Below are positions 7,104-15,021 of a stretch of 22,270 nt of DNA, in pieces. Numbering within the stretch: the stretch's first letter is position 1; the number at the start of each line of letters is the position of its first letter. Position numbers and translations under genes: made by a program. Source of the DNA: Pyramidobacter piscolens. Its GTDB lineage: Bacteria; Synergistota; Synergistia; Synergistales; Dethiosulfovibrionaceae. The stretch is taken from positions 1-22,270 of the forward strand of contig SFDM01000046.1 of NCBI GenBank assembly GCA_004558205.1. The letters run 5' to 3'. Under the pieces are notes generated by a model. The model was not told the DNA's origin. It searched no databases and saw nothing but the letters and a program-made list of their open reading frames with translations.

Positions 7104-7300
7104 AAAAGATTGGAACGCAAGGACGCAAAGATTCGCAAAGGAAAACCTTGAAAGGCTTTTAGAACCGTAAAATTAAGCAAAATCTACAAATTACGATCAT
7201 TCTAATTCGTTTTTAGTTAATAATCTAGGTCCTGTTTTTCCTTTGCGTCCTTTGCGACCTTCGCGTTCCAATCTTTTGACCTGGTTCTTTGACTCGAGAT
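7104..7300 (+). repeat. Interspersed GCAAAGG element, copy 3
   Basis: Same core as the other copies but with the outermost arms missing. The left arm reads GATTGGAACGC and the right arm GCGTTCCAATC, where other copies have GATTTCAACGC and GCGTTGAAATC. The change is matched on both sides. Confidence 0.85.
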
Positions 7301-7675
7301 GAAGGGGGCGCGGCGCGAATCCTCCCCCTCTAAGGCGGTTAAATGAGTGTTAAGGATTTGACTAATACTGATGAATAGTTCAGTTGAAAAGTTTTGTCAG
7401 TGATTCTTCCTGGGCTGGTATATAATGGAAGAAAGTTCGAGCTCTTTTTAACGCGCTCGGATCACTGATACTCCCAGTCCATGGAATTTTTAAGAGGTTT
7501 TGAGAGGGGCGCGAGGGGGGCTGCCTGTTTTCCGCCAGAGGCAGGGCCGGCGCGAAAAGGCTGGTTCGCCCGAAGCGGCTGGATTGGCTCACTGACTGGC
7601 CCCGGCAGAGCCGAGTTCTGTGGAAAAGGGGTATGACAACGTATCACAACGTATCACAACGAGGAGGCTGTCGTT
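7301..7675 (+). other. Long leader region before the QueG-like gene
   Basis: About 375 bases without a credible gene. A TATAAT at 7421-7426, with no good -35, is the best promoter candidate, which would give a leader near 240 bases. Its 3' end holds a decamer repeat (7631-7660). I recognise no riboswitch here. Confidence 0.35.
7631..7660 (+). repeat. Three tandem decamers before the QueG-like gene
   Basis: GTATGACAAC once and GTATCACAAC twice, directly end to end, finishing one base before the GAGGAGG ribosome binding site (7661-7667). Could be an operator or an RNA-binding site; function unknown. Confidence 0.75.
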
Positions 7676-8386
7676 ATGGGTGTATTGAGGGAAGAACTTC
7701 GGCATAATCTTATGGAAGCTGGGGCCGTGCTCGTCGGTTTTGCCGACCTGGCCGGCTGTGGGGAACTGCCCTATCCGGCGCTGACTCGCGCTGTATCCTA
7801 TGCGGTGGCTATTAACCCGCGGATCGTGGCTTCGATCGCCGAGGGGCCGACGCTGGAGTACGAAGAGGAGTACAACCGGCTGAATAAGCTGATCGGCCTG
7901 CTGTCGGAGCATGCTAAAGCTTGCATCCGCCGTTATGGCTTCAAGGCCGAGGGCGTGCCCAGCACGAACAACAACTATAATGAAGAGACGCTGCTCGCGG
8001 GGTTTCCCCACAAGACGGCAGCAGTGATGGCTGGCCTGGGTTGGATCGGCAAGAACGACCTCCTGGTGACGGAGCAGTATGGCTGCGCCGTGCGCCTGGG
8101 CACCGTGTTTACCGACGCCACCTTCCCGCCGGTGGCGTCCATGGTCTCTCAGTGCGGAAGCTGCAACCGCTGCTGCGTGGCCTGTCCTGCCTCGGCGCCG
8201 CTGGGGCGCAACTGGGAGAAGGGCGCGGGGCGTGAGAATCAGGTGGACATCTTTGCCTGCAACCGCCAGCTTCAGAAATGGAAGGAAATGCGCGGCCTGC
8301 AGCACGCCATCTGCGGCATCTGCATCGCCAACTGCACCTGGACGAGGAAATGGCTGGCGGCGCAGGGCTACGGACTGAAAGGCTAA
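7676..8386 (+). CDS. QueG-like double [4Fe-4S] cluster protein
   Basis: 236 residues. The region LGWIGKND (121-128) followed by CGSCNRCCVACP (160-171) matches epoxyqueuosine reductase (QueG) and its relatives. C160, C163, C166 and C170 would hold one [4Fe-4S] cluster. C195 with C213, C216 and C220 (CGICIANC) could hold the second. QueG uses cobalamin to make queuosine, but it is longer (300 residues or more, with a C-terminal extension). This protein ends soon after the second cluster, so it is better called QueG-like. GAGGAGG lies eight bases before the ATG. Monocistronic, with a strong terminator at 8411. Confidence 0.8.
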   Translation: MGVLREELRHNLMEAGAVLVGFADLAGCGELPYPALTRAVSYAVAINPRIVASIAEGPTLEYEEEYNRLNKLIGLLSEHAKACIRRYGFKAEGVPSTNNNYNEETLLAGFPHKTAAVMAGLGWIGKNDLLVTEQYGCAVRLGTVFTDATFPPVASMVSQCGSCNRCCVACPASAPLGRNWEKGAGRENQVDIFACNRQLQKWKEMRGLQHAICGICIANCTWTRKWLAAQGYGLKG

Positions 8387-8410
8387 AAAAAGGCGGAGCG
8401 GACGCGCCGG

Positions 8411-8460
8411 AGAGGGCCCGCGGAAGGGAAAGAATTCTCCTCCGCGGGCCCTCTTTTTTT
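8411..8460 (+). terminator. Intrinsic terminator of the QueG-like gene
   Basis: A 14-base-pair GC-rich stem (8411-8424 with 8441-8454) runs into a tract of seven T residues ending at 8460. Confidence 0.9.
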
Positions 8461-8542
8461 GCGCGCCTCGCGTTTTTTTGGAATCTTGGCTTAAAAGATC
8501 AATAAAAGTCAATTTCTTTGACCCCTTTTAATGCTGAAAAAC

Positions 8543-8568
8543 AAGGTCAAAAGATTGAATCGCAAAGG
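8543..8568 (+). repeat. Fragment of the GCAAAGG element
   Basis: AAGGTCAAAAGATTGAATCG followed by CAAAGG matches one inner arm of the interspersed element, but no partner arm follows. It is a decayed or truncated copy about 85 bases ahead of copy 4. Confidence 0.6.
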
Positions 8569-8587
8569 ATTAAGCGAAGGGAAGGGC

Positions 8588-8632
8588 GAAGGCCGCGGAG
8601 GGAAATCGCCCGCTTCTTCGCGGCCTTCTCCT
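8588..8632 (+). other. GC-rich hairpin, possible terminator
   Basis: GAAGGCCGCG (8588-8597) pairs with CGCGGCCTTC (8617-8626) and is followed by TCCTTTTT. It looks like an intrinsic terminator, but no gene directly precedes it and the QueG-like gene already has one at 8411. Confidence 0.5.
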
Positions 8633-8651
8633 TTTTCCGCGCGCGGCGGCG

Positions 8652-8935
8652 TTATATTAATTTCCTATTGACGTGCTTCATATCAAATCAAAGTGCCACG
8701 TTAAAAGATTTCAACGCGAAGGGCACAAAGGTTCGCAAAGGAAAAACTTGAAAGACTTTTAGAAGCGCAAAATCAATCAAAATACATAAATTACCATCAC
8801 GCTAATCCTTTTTTTAGTTAATAATTTTGGTCTTGTTTTTCCTTTGCGTCCTTTCTGTTCAGCCTTTGCGTTGAAATCCTTTGACTTTGATCTTCGGTCC
8901 GATGTTAAACACGTTGAATGCGAATTAATATTACT
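8652..8935 (+). repeat. Interspersed GCAAAGG element, copy 4 (full length)
   Basis: About 284 bases with both outer ends visible: TATTAATTTCCTATTGACG at the left, and ACGTTGAATGCGAATTAATA in inverted form at the right. One of the two best copies for defining the borders. Confidence 0.85.
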
Positions 8936-8999
8936 TGGAGGAGCTTTGCGCGTCGCGGTTCACCGAAAGGCGCCCGCCCTATTCAGTGTTTGTACTGAC

Positions 9000-9028
9000 T
9001 TGCTTTTCATGACCTTCTTGAATATACT
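9000..9028 (+). promoter_or_regulatory. Promoter of msrA and the decarboxylase beta gene
   Basis: TTGCTT (9000-9005), 17-base spacer, TATACT (9023-9028). A leader of about 155 bases follows before msrA. The stretch 8936-9191 holds no other feature I can name. Confidence 0.5.
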
Positions 9029-9191
9029 AGTCTGGTTCAATAGGGCATTTTTGTGAGGTAAAGGCTTGAAAGGTGAAAAGGCCCTGGCGGCCGGGCGGAA
9101 GGGCGCGCGCCCTCAGAACCGTTCCGGACGCGCCGTGGAACTGGGAAAAACGATAGGGGGAACTACACCAACCCAAGGAGGAGAGCGCACA

Positions 9192-9701
9192 ATGAAGAGA
9201 ATCATCCTGGCAGGCGGCTGTTTTTGGGGCGTGGAGGGCTATATGAGCCGGCTTCCCGGCGTGACGGGCACCACCGTGGGCTACGCCAACGGCCATACGC
9301 CCCATCCCACCTATGCCGAGGTGAAGGCCGGAGGTACGGGCTACGCCGAGGCCTGCGCCGTGGAGTACGATCCCGAGGTGATCAGCCTGCGCACGCTGCT
9401 GCGCCATTTTTTCAGGATCATCGACCCCACCACGCTGGACATGCAGGGCCCCGACAAGGGGCATCAATACCGCACCGCCATCTTCTACGGCACGGGCGAC
9501 GAGCAGGCCCTGGCGGCGGAGCTGATCGCGAAGGAGCAGAAGAAATGGGACGCTCCGATCGTGACCGCCCTGGAGCCGCTGGTCAACTTTTACGCCGCCG
9601 AGGAGTACCATCAGGACTATTTGAAGAAGAACCCCTGCGGCTACTGTCACGTCAATATGTACCTTCTTGACGAGCCCCTGCCGCCGGAGGACGCCGAGTA
9701 G
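9192..9701 (+). CDS. msrA: Peptide methionine (S)-S-oxide reductase MsrA
   Basis: 169 residues, the standard single-domain MsrA. It repairs oxidised methionine in proteins by reducing the S-sulfoxide, recycled by thioredoxin. The catalytic GCFWG (C10) is at 9-13, GYANG at 30-34, GPDKGHQYRT at 86-95 and EEYHQDYLKKNP at 137-148, with resolving cysteine candidates C149 and C152. No MsrB domain is fused. ATG at 9192 is chosen because AAGGAGGAG lies just upstream; the open frame from 9066 has no such site. It is 49 bases from the next gene, so the two probably share a transcript. Confidence 0.95.
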   Translation: MKRIILAGGCFWGVEGYMSRLPGVTGTTVGYANGHTPHPTYAEVKAGGTGYAEACAVEYDPEVISLRTLLRHFFRIIDPTTLDMQGPDKGHQYRTAIFYGTGDEQALAAELIAKEQKKWDAPIVTALEPLVNFYAAEEYHQDYLKKNPCGYCHVNMYLLDEPLPPEDAE

Positions 9702-9750
9702 CGGGGCCGAAGGTACGCAGGCGTCCCCGGATTGAAAGGAGAAATTTACT

Positions 9751-10872
9751 TTGGAAGCGTTGTTTCGCGGATTGTTAAGCTTTTCCTGGCAGCAGGCCGT
9801 CATGATCCTGGTCGGCCTCACGCTGATGTACCTCGCCATCGTCAAGGGTTACGAGCCTTCGCTGCTTTTGCCCATGGGCTTCGGCACCGTGCTGGTCAAC
9901 ATCCCGCTCACCGCCGCGCTGAACCAGATGATGGGCGATTCGGTGATTCCCGGCGCGCTGGACGTGCTGTTCACCGCCGGCATCGCCAACGAGATGTTCC
10001 CGCTGCTGATCTTCATCGGCATCGGCGCCATGATGGACTTTTCGCCCGTGCTCGAGCGGCCCCTGATGGCGGTCTTCGGCCTCACCGCCCAGGCGGGCAT
10101 CTTCCTGACCATGGGCCTGGCGCTGATGCTGGGCTTCGATATCAAGGAAGCGGCCTCCATCGGCATCATCGGCGCCGCCGACGGCCCCACGTCGATCTAT
10201 GTGTCCAGCCGCTTCGCGCCTCAGCTTCTGGGCCCCATATCCGTGGCCGCCTATTCCTACATGGCTCTGGTGCCCGTTATCCAGCCGCCGGTGATCCGCC
10301 TCTGCACCACTAAGGCCGAGCGCCAGATCACCATGGCCCCCGGCGGGCGCAGCGTCAGCAAGAGGACGAAAATCCTGTTCCCCATCGTCATCACGCTGGT
10401 GGTGGGCGTTTTCGCCCCCGCTTCGTCCACGCTGATCGGCTTTTTGATGTTCGGCAACCTGCTCAAGGAGAGCGGCGTGGTGGACCGGCTCGCCAAGGGC
10501 GCCGAAAACGAGCTGACCAACATCGTCACCATCATGCTGGGGCTGGCCATCTCGGCCACCATGACGGGCGAGCGCTTCCTGCGCCCCGACACGCTGCTGA
10601 TCCTGGCCATGGGCCTGGTGGCCTTTGTGCTGGACACCGCCGTGGGCGTGCTTTCGGCCAAGTTCATGAACATCTTCGTGAAGGAGAAGATCAACCCCAT
10701 GGTGGGCGCGGCGGGCATCTCCGCCTTCCCCATGGCCTCGCGCACGATCCAGCGCATGGGCATGGAGGAGAAGCGCGGCAACTTCCTGCTCATGCAGGCC
10801 GCGGGCGCCAACGTGTCGGGCCAGATCGGCTCGGTCATCGCCGGGGGGCTGCTGCTGGCCTTCCTGGCGTAG
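9751..10872 (+). CDS. Sodium-translocating decarboxylase beta subunit
   Basis: 373 residues, fully hydrophobic with about nine to eleven membrane segments. It belongs to the OadB/GcdB/MmdB family, which couples biotin-dependent decarboxylation of oxaloacetate, glutaconyl-CoA or methylmalonyl-CoA to Na+ export. GAADGPTSIY (141-150) carries the conserved aspartate (D144) of the Na+/carboxybiotin site, and GISAFPMASR near the C-terminus is the second conserved loop. The start is TTG at 9751, with AAAGGAGA nine bases before it. Alpha (carboxyltransferase), gamma and biotin carrier genes are absent nearby, so the subunit must pair with partners elsewhere. The substrate cannot be told from the beta subunit. 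Confidence 0.92.
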   Translation: MEALFRGLLSFSWQQAVMILVGLTLMYLAIVKGYEPSLLLPMGFGTVLVNIPLTAALNQMMGDSVIPGALDVLFTAGIANEMFPLLIFIGIGAMMDFSPVLERPLMAVFGLTAQAGIFLTMGLALMLGFDIKEAASIGIIGAADGPTSIYVSSRFAPQLLGPISVAAYSYMALVPVIQPPVIRLCTTKAERQITMAPGGRSVSKRTKILFPIVITLVVGVFAPASSTLIGFLMFGNLLKESGVVDRLAKGAENELTNIVTIMLGLAISATMTGERFLRPDTLLILAMGLVAFVLDTAVGVLSAKFMNIFVKEKINPMVGAAGISAFPMASRTIQRMGMEEKRGNFLLMQAAGANVSGQIGSVIAGGLLLAFLA

Positions 10873-10916
10873 CCACCCGGCTGTGCTGGGAAGAGGCTGG
10901 GTAAAGAGCCTCAGGG

Positions 10917-11141
10917 GCAAAAGATTGGAACGCCAAGGGCGCGAAGGAAAAACTTGAAAGACTTTTAAAACCGAAAAATTAATCAAAATATATGAATTTA
11001 TGTCACTCTAATTCGTTTTTTTGGTTAATAATTTATGTCCTGTTTTTCCTTTGCGTCCTTTCTGTTCAGCCTTTGCGTTGAAATTCTTTGACTTTGATCT
11101 TCGGCTCAACATTAAGCATGTTGAATGCGAACTAGTATTAG
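10917..11141 (+). repeat. Interspersed GCAAAGG element, copy 5
   Basis: The left arm is GATTGGAACGCCAAGGGCG and the right arm is GCGTTGAAATTC followed by ATTAAGCATGTTGAATGCG. The left outer arm is missing while the right one is complete. It fills most of the gap between two convergent genes (10873-11299). Confidence 0.85.
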
Positions 11142-11223
11142 AGGCTTTTCAGGCCGATTCGGCTTTCTTTTCCGGGGCGGCCCCTCGGGTGACGTTCGGC
11201 GTTTCGATGAGCGGCGAGTATAA

Positions 11224-11281
11224 AAACAAACAGGGAGAGGCGGTCCGCTAAAATTTTTGCGGACCGTCTCTCCCTGTTTTT
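11224..11281. terminator. Bidirectional terminator
   Basis: A 21-base-pair stem with one mismatch (about 11228-11248 with 11259-11279), with T-rich ends on both strands. It lies 19 bases beyond the stop of the minus-strand dehydrogenase. Confidence 0.85.
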
Positions 11282-11299
11282 GCAGAAGCTCCAGTTTTT

Positions 11300-12421
11300 T
11301 TACAAGCCTTCGTAGAGGAATTTTTCCACTTCCCGGGCGTTTTTGCCGCCCAGCCCCAGGCTTTTCAGCGTGCGCGCGCGGCCTTCCAGGTCCAGGCCCG
11401 ACAGCGAGGAGGCCAGCACGGCCACGCCGCGGCACACGCCGCAGGGCAGGCCGTAAAGTTCCAAAAGCTCCACCAGCGGCCAGAGGCCCATGCAGACGTC
11501 CTCGGTCAGGAAACGGTGGTCGAAGGACGTGGGCAGGCAGCCGCCCGCCAGGCCGGGATTGCTGCTCATGATCTCGGGCAGCGTCTCGCCGTGGACTCCC
11601 AGATAGGCGTACCAGCCGCGGATCACGTAGCGCCAGGGGATCAGCCGTCCCACTTTGCCGTCCAGGGCCAGCCGCTCGGCGTCCATGTCCAGGTTGACCC
11701 GCGCTACCGAATCCCCCATGGCGCTCAGGTAGCGGCCGTTTTCGTACATGAAGACCTGGGCTCCCTCTTCCACGTAGCGCGGGTTGAACACTACCGAGGT
11801 GACGTGGACGCCCAGGCTGGGGTTGGAGACGCCGGTGGCCAGGATGCTGTGCCAGTTCTCCACCTCGGGATAGAGCTTCGAGACGACGGCGAAGGCCTCG
11901 GCGGAGTTCTTTCCCGGGAAGGACGCGATTCCCACGCCGTGCTTGTAACAGCCGATGCGGACGCCTCTGCCGCCGGTTTTCCGGGCCGCGTAGATGGAGT
12001 TGTTCATCTCCGTCACGGTCACGTCGGCCTCGCAGCCGGCCCGGCGCAGCCTCTGGGCGAATTCCACGCTTCCATAGATGTAGCCCGACAGGAGCAGGAT
12101 GTGCTGTCCCTGCCTGACCCAGGGTGCGCAGACCTCCGCGGCGGCCCCTTCGCCATAGGCCGGCACGGCGACGAGAATCAGGTCGGCCCCTTCCAGAGCC
12201 TTCCGGGCGTCGGTTCCCGCGTAGGCCAGGCGGGCGCCGCCCTCGGGCAGCCCCGTTTCGGCGCAGACGCTGACGACCTCCAGCATGGGATCCTTTTCAA
12301 GGTCCTCGATGGCGGCGCGGAACTGCGGAAACTCGTAAAGCCTGACTTCTTCCCCCCGCAGGGCCATATGGCCCGCCGCGGCGAATCCGATGGCGCTTCC
12401 TCCGATAACGGCTATTTTCAT
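11300..12421 (-). CDS. NAD/NADP octopine/nopaline-type dehydrogenase
   Basis: 373 residues. The N-terminal Rossmann fold starts MKIAVIGGSAIGFAAAGHMA with the dinucleotide loop at 7-12. The C-terminal half has the helical opine dehydrogenase domain, with HRFLTEDVCMGLWPLVELLE followed by a short helix. Family members reductively condense an amino acid with an oxo acid or run the reverse oxidation; the substrate is not readable here. ATG at 12419-12421 has AGGAGG upstream. It is transcribed divergently from the DMT permease gene across a 274-base gap that holds promoters for both. Confidence 0.85.
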   Translation of the reverse strand: MKIAVIGGSAIGFAAAGHMALRGEEVRLYEFPQFRAAIEDLEKDPMLEVVSVCAETGLPEGGARLAYAGTDARKALEGADLILVAVPAYGEGAAAEVCAPWVRQGQHILLLSGYIYGSVEFAQRLRRAGCEADVTVTEMNNSIYAARKTGGRGVRIGCYKHGVGIASFPGKNSAEAFAVVSKLYPEVENWHSILATGVSNPSLGVHVTSVVFNPRYVEEGAQVFMYENGRYLSAMGDSVARVNLDMDAERLALDGKVGRLIPWRYVIRGWYAYLGVHGETLPEIMSSNPGLAGGCLPTSFDHRFLTEDVCMGLWPLVELLELYGLPCGVCRGVAVLASSLSGLDLEGRARTLKSLGLGGKNAREVEKFLYEGL

Positions 12422-12445
12422 GAAGTTCCTCCTGTTGAACGCTAG

Positions 12446-12461
12446 GGCCCCCGAAGGGGCC
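12446..12461 (-). other. Small GC-rich leader hairpin
   Basis: GGCCCC, CGAA loop, GGGGCC: a perfect six-pair stem 25 bases upstream of the dehydrogenase start, inside its leader. It could affect translation or RNA stability. Confidence 0.4.
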
Positions 12462-12472
12462 GTCCTGCTCTT

Positions 12473-12501
12473 ATCCTACCACGGCGCGGGATAAAAGTAA
12501 A
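12473..12501 (-). promoter_or_regulatory. Promoter of the opine-type dehydrogenase
   Basis: On the minus strand: TTTACT (12496-12501), 17-base spacer, TAGGAT (12473-12478). Confidence 0.5.
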
Positions 12502-12612
12502 AGTTTGGCCGGAGACGGGGAACTCTCGCGCCTCTCCGGCCCGCGCCCCGGCCATAGGCGGCCGCGCCGGCGCGGTTTGTCAGTTTTTTTTCGCCGCCGG
12601 TGAATCTGCCGC

Positions 12613-12640
12613 TGGACAAAGGCTTTTTTTTCTGTAAACT
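12613..12640 (+). promoter_or_regulatory. Promoter of the DMT permease
   Basis: TGGACA (12613-12618), 16-base spacer, TAAACT (12635-12640). Confidence 0.5.
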
Positions 12641-12695
12641 ATAAAACTACCCTCTGAACCTGGAGGCATTTTGAGAAAAGCGACGTGATCATACG

Positions 12696-13568
12696 ATGAA
12701 CTTTGCGAAACTGATGATGGGCTCGGCCATGTTTATCTTCGGAACCCTCGGGCTCTTTGTGCGCGCGGTTCCCCTTCCTTCGTCCCATATCGCGCTGATC
12801 CGGGGCGCCGTGGGTTGCCTGTGCCTGTGCGCGGCGGCGGCGACCCTGGGCGGTGGCCTGTCGTGGAAGCGCGTCAGGCCCAACCTGAAATACCTGATCG
12901 CCTGCGGCGCAGGCATGGGGATCAACTGGATCCTGTTCTTCGAGTCCTTCAGGTATACCACCGTGTCCACGGCCATCATCTGCTACTACCTGGCGCCGGT
13001 GATCATCCTGGCTCTCGCGCCGGCGGTTCTGCACGAAAAGCTGAGCCTCCGGACGGTGGCCTGCGTGTTGGCGTCGCTGGCGGGGCTGGTCTGCGTGGCC
13101 GGCGGCAGCGGCGGTACGGGCAGCAACGACACGCTGGGCATTATCTACGGCGTGAGCGCCGCGGCGACCTACGCGTTCATCGTGCTGACGAATAAGTTTC
13201 TGAAAGGCGTCACCCCTTACGAGACGACCAGCGTCCAGCTGGGCGTGGCCGCGGCGGTCCTGGCCCCCTACGTGCTTTCAGGCGGCGGCCTGAGCTTCGC
13301 CGGCCTCTCGGCCACGGCCCTGGTTTGCCTGGCCTTGGTTTGCCTGGTCCATACGGGGCTGGCCTACCTGATGTACTTCTGGTCGCTGGTCCGCCTTCCA
13401 AGCCAGACCGTGGCGGCCCTGAGCTACATAGACCCCCTGTCGGCCATCGTGCTTTCCGCGCTGTTCCTCGGGGAGAAGATGACGCCCCTCCAAATGCTGG
13501 GCGGCGCGCTGATCCTGGGCGCCACCTTTGTGAATGAGATGCGAGGGAAGAACGGCGTCACTCGCTAA
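12696..13568 (+). CDS. DMT-superfamily (EamA) permease
   Basis: 290 residues with ten predicted membrane helices in two homologous halves, as in EamA/RhaT exporters. The first half has the FESFRYTTVSTAIICYYLAP segment and the second has SLVRLPSQTVAALSYIDPLS, the usual helix-4/helix-9 motif. Family members move amino acids or metabolites, often outward; the substrate is unknown. The start ATG at 12696 has only a weak binding site. GGAGG lies 30 bases upstream and serves two tiny frames ending in overlaps (see findings). A very long hairpin follows the gene. Confidence 0.9.
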   Translation: MNFAKLMMGSAMFIFGTLGLFVRAVPLPSSHIALIRGAVGCLCLCAAAATLGGGLSWKRVRPNLKYLIACGAGMGINWILFFESFRYTTVSTAIICYYLAPVIILALAPAVLHEKLSLRTVACVLASLAGLVCVAGGSGGTGSNDTLGIIYGVSAAATYAFIVLTNKFLKGVTPYETTSVQLGVAAAVLAPYVLSGGGLSFAGLSATALVCLALVCLVHTGLAYLMYFWSLVRLPSQTVAALSYIDPLSAIVLSALFLGEKMTPLQMLGGALILGATFVNEMRGKNGVTR

Positions 13569-13583
13569 ACGTCCCAGCTGCTC

Positions 13584-13650
13584 GAAGCCTTCCCCGGCCC
13601 AACCGGAGGCGTACTAAAAGTACGCCTCCGGTTGGGCCGGGGAAGGCTTC
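13584..13650. terminator. Perfect 32-base-pair hairpin after the permease gene
   Basis: Arms 13584-13615 and 13619-13650 are exact reverse complements, with an AAA loop. It starts 15 bases after the stop codon, so termination or 3'-end protection is the natural role. No T tract follows on either strand, which is odd for an intrinsic terminator. Confidence 0.7.
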
Positions 13651-13720
13651 TTCGCGCCTGGAACGTTCATCGAGCGCCGCCTCCTTGCGCTGCCGGCGTA
13701 AAAGCCGGTTCAAAAGCAGG

Positions 13721-13941
13721 GGTAAAAGATTGAATCGCAAAGGGCGCAAAGGTTCGCAAAGGAAACCCTTGAAAGGCTTTCAGAACCGCAAAATTAATCA
13801 AAATGTATAAATTACTATCATTCTAATTAGTTTTTTAATTAATAATTTAGGTCTTGTTTTTCCTTTGCGTCCTTTGCGTTGAAATCTTTTGACGTGGCTC
13901 TTCGATTTGATATTAAGCACGTCAATGGGGAATTGGTGTTG
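13721..13941 (+). repeat. Interspersed GCAAAGG element, copy 6
   Basis: The left arm begins GTAAAAGATTGAATCGCAAAG. The right arm is GCGTTGAAATCTTTTGACG, then TTCGATTTGATATTAAGCAC and GTCAATGGGGAATTGG. The right border is complete and the left outer arm is lost. Confidence 0.85.
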
Positions 13942-14075
13942 ATCGGAGACCGGGGCCGAACGTGCGGAGATTGTTCCAGGCGCTCGCGAGAGCTCTTCCC
14001 CGCGACCGTTTTTGTCTCTCTTTCAGTCGGGAATCTAAAAATAAAAAGAAATTAAGCGAATCTGAAGTTTAGCCC

Positions 14076-14103
14076 TTGACATGAAAAGGAACTATGGTAG
14101 AAT
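14076..14103 (+). promoter_or_regulatory. Strong promoter of the binding-protein gene
   Basis: Perfect TTGACA (14076-14081), 16-base spacer, TAGAAT (14098-14103), 57 bases before the ATG. The stretch 13942-14075 shows nothing else I can name. Confidence 0.75.
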
Positions 14104-14159
14104 TCAGTTCATAACAAACGCAGATATTTTACTGTAGTTTATTTTGGGAGGTGCTTTTT

Positions 14160-14936
14160 ATGAGGAAAACAGGTGTATGCGCAATTCTGCTCGCGGCCAT
14201 AGGCGCGCTGCTGTCCGTGAACGCCGCGGGCGCCAAGGCTCCGGCGCTGAGCGGAGACGGCATCATTGTGGGGACCGAATCGGCCTTTCCCCCCTTCGAG
14301 TTTTACAACGAGAAAGGCGAGCTTGTGGGCTTTGACCTTGACATCGCCCACCTGATCGGCGAAAAGCTGGGCAAGGAGATCGTCGTCTCCGAGATGGCTT
14401 TCGACGGCCTGATTCCCGCTCTGCTGTCCGACAAGATCGACATCATCGCGGCGGGGCTGAGCGTGACCGAGGAACGGGCGAAGAAGATCAACTTTTCCAT
14501 GACCTACTATTCCACGCCCGACGCCATCGTGACCAAATCGGGCGCCAAGGGGTTCTCAGAGCCGGAGGACCTGGCCGGCAAGGTCCTGTCGGTGCAGCTG
14601 GGTTCCATTCAGGATCTCTACGTGAGCGGCCTCCAGGGCGTGAAGGCTGTCAAACGCTTCAAGACCGTGGCCGAGTGCCTCTACGAAGTGCTCTACGGCA
14701 GAGCCGACGCGACCTGCCTCGACGGGACCGTCGCCGTGGATCAGCTGGCGAAGACCAAGGACTTCGCGGGCGCGCTGGAGATCGCCATGAACATCACCCA
14801 CCCCGGCGTGGAGGGCATGGCCCTGGGCCTGTCGAAGAAGGACCCCGAGCTGCTTGAGGCCGTCAACGCCGTGCTGAAAGACTTCATAGGCACTCCTGCC
14901 TACGAAGAGATGAAAGCCAAATGGGGCATCAAATAA
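14160..14936 (+). CDS. Amino-acid ABC transporter substrate-binding protein
   Basis: 258 residues of the SBP_bac_3 family. A signal peptide (MRKT, hydrophobic core to about 23, AGAKA cleavage) exports it; there is no lipobox, so it is probably a free periplasmic protein. FPPFEF (43-48), GFDLDIA (57-63) and TEERAKKINFS (103-113) are family landmarks of polar amino-acid binding. The ATG at 14160 is eight bases behind GGGAGG; a GTG at 14151 overlaps that site and is rejected. No permease or ATPase gene is adjacent, so the protein is an orphan served by a transporter elsewhere. It carries its own strong promoter and a terminator. Confidence 0.92.
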   Translation: MRKTGVCAILLAAIGALLSVNAAGAKAPALSGDGIIVGTESAFPPFEFYNEKGELVGFDLDIAHLIGEKLGKEIVVSEMAFDGLIPALLSDKIDIIAAGLSVTEERAKKINFSMTYYSTPDAIVTKSGAKGFSEPEDLAGKVLSVQLGSIQDLYVSGLQGVKAVKRFKTVAECLYEVLYGRADATCLDGTVAVDQLAKTKDFAGALEIAMNITHPGVEGMALGLSKKDPELLEAVNAVLKDFIGTPAYEEMKAKWGIK

Positions 14937-14985
14937 CGGCTGGCGGGCGTCACCGTTAGACGGCAAACGGCAATTTACTATGGAA

Positions 14986-15018
14986 AAAGAGGGCCGCCCC
15001 ATAGGAGCGGCCCTCTTT
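14986..15018. terminator. Bidirectional terminator
   Basis: A perfect 12-pair stem (14986-14997 with 15007-15018) with a nine-base loop lies between two convergent genes. A T tract follows on the minus strand (reverse of 14984-14988). Confidence 0.85.
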
Positions 15019-15021
15019 GAG

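Noticed and set aside
8931..8980. Additional GEMM-like aptamer after repeat copy 4 (AGCTTTGCGCGTCGCGG)
   Set aside because: The minus strand has GACGC and GCAAAGC separated rather than GACGCAAAGC, and P2/P3 partners are absent; probably a chance likeness.
10895..10920. Hairpin after the decarboxylase gene as a terminator
   Set aside because: Only six pairs and no T tract; termination there is not supported.
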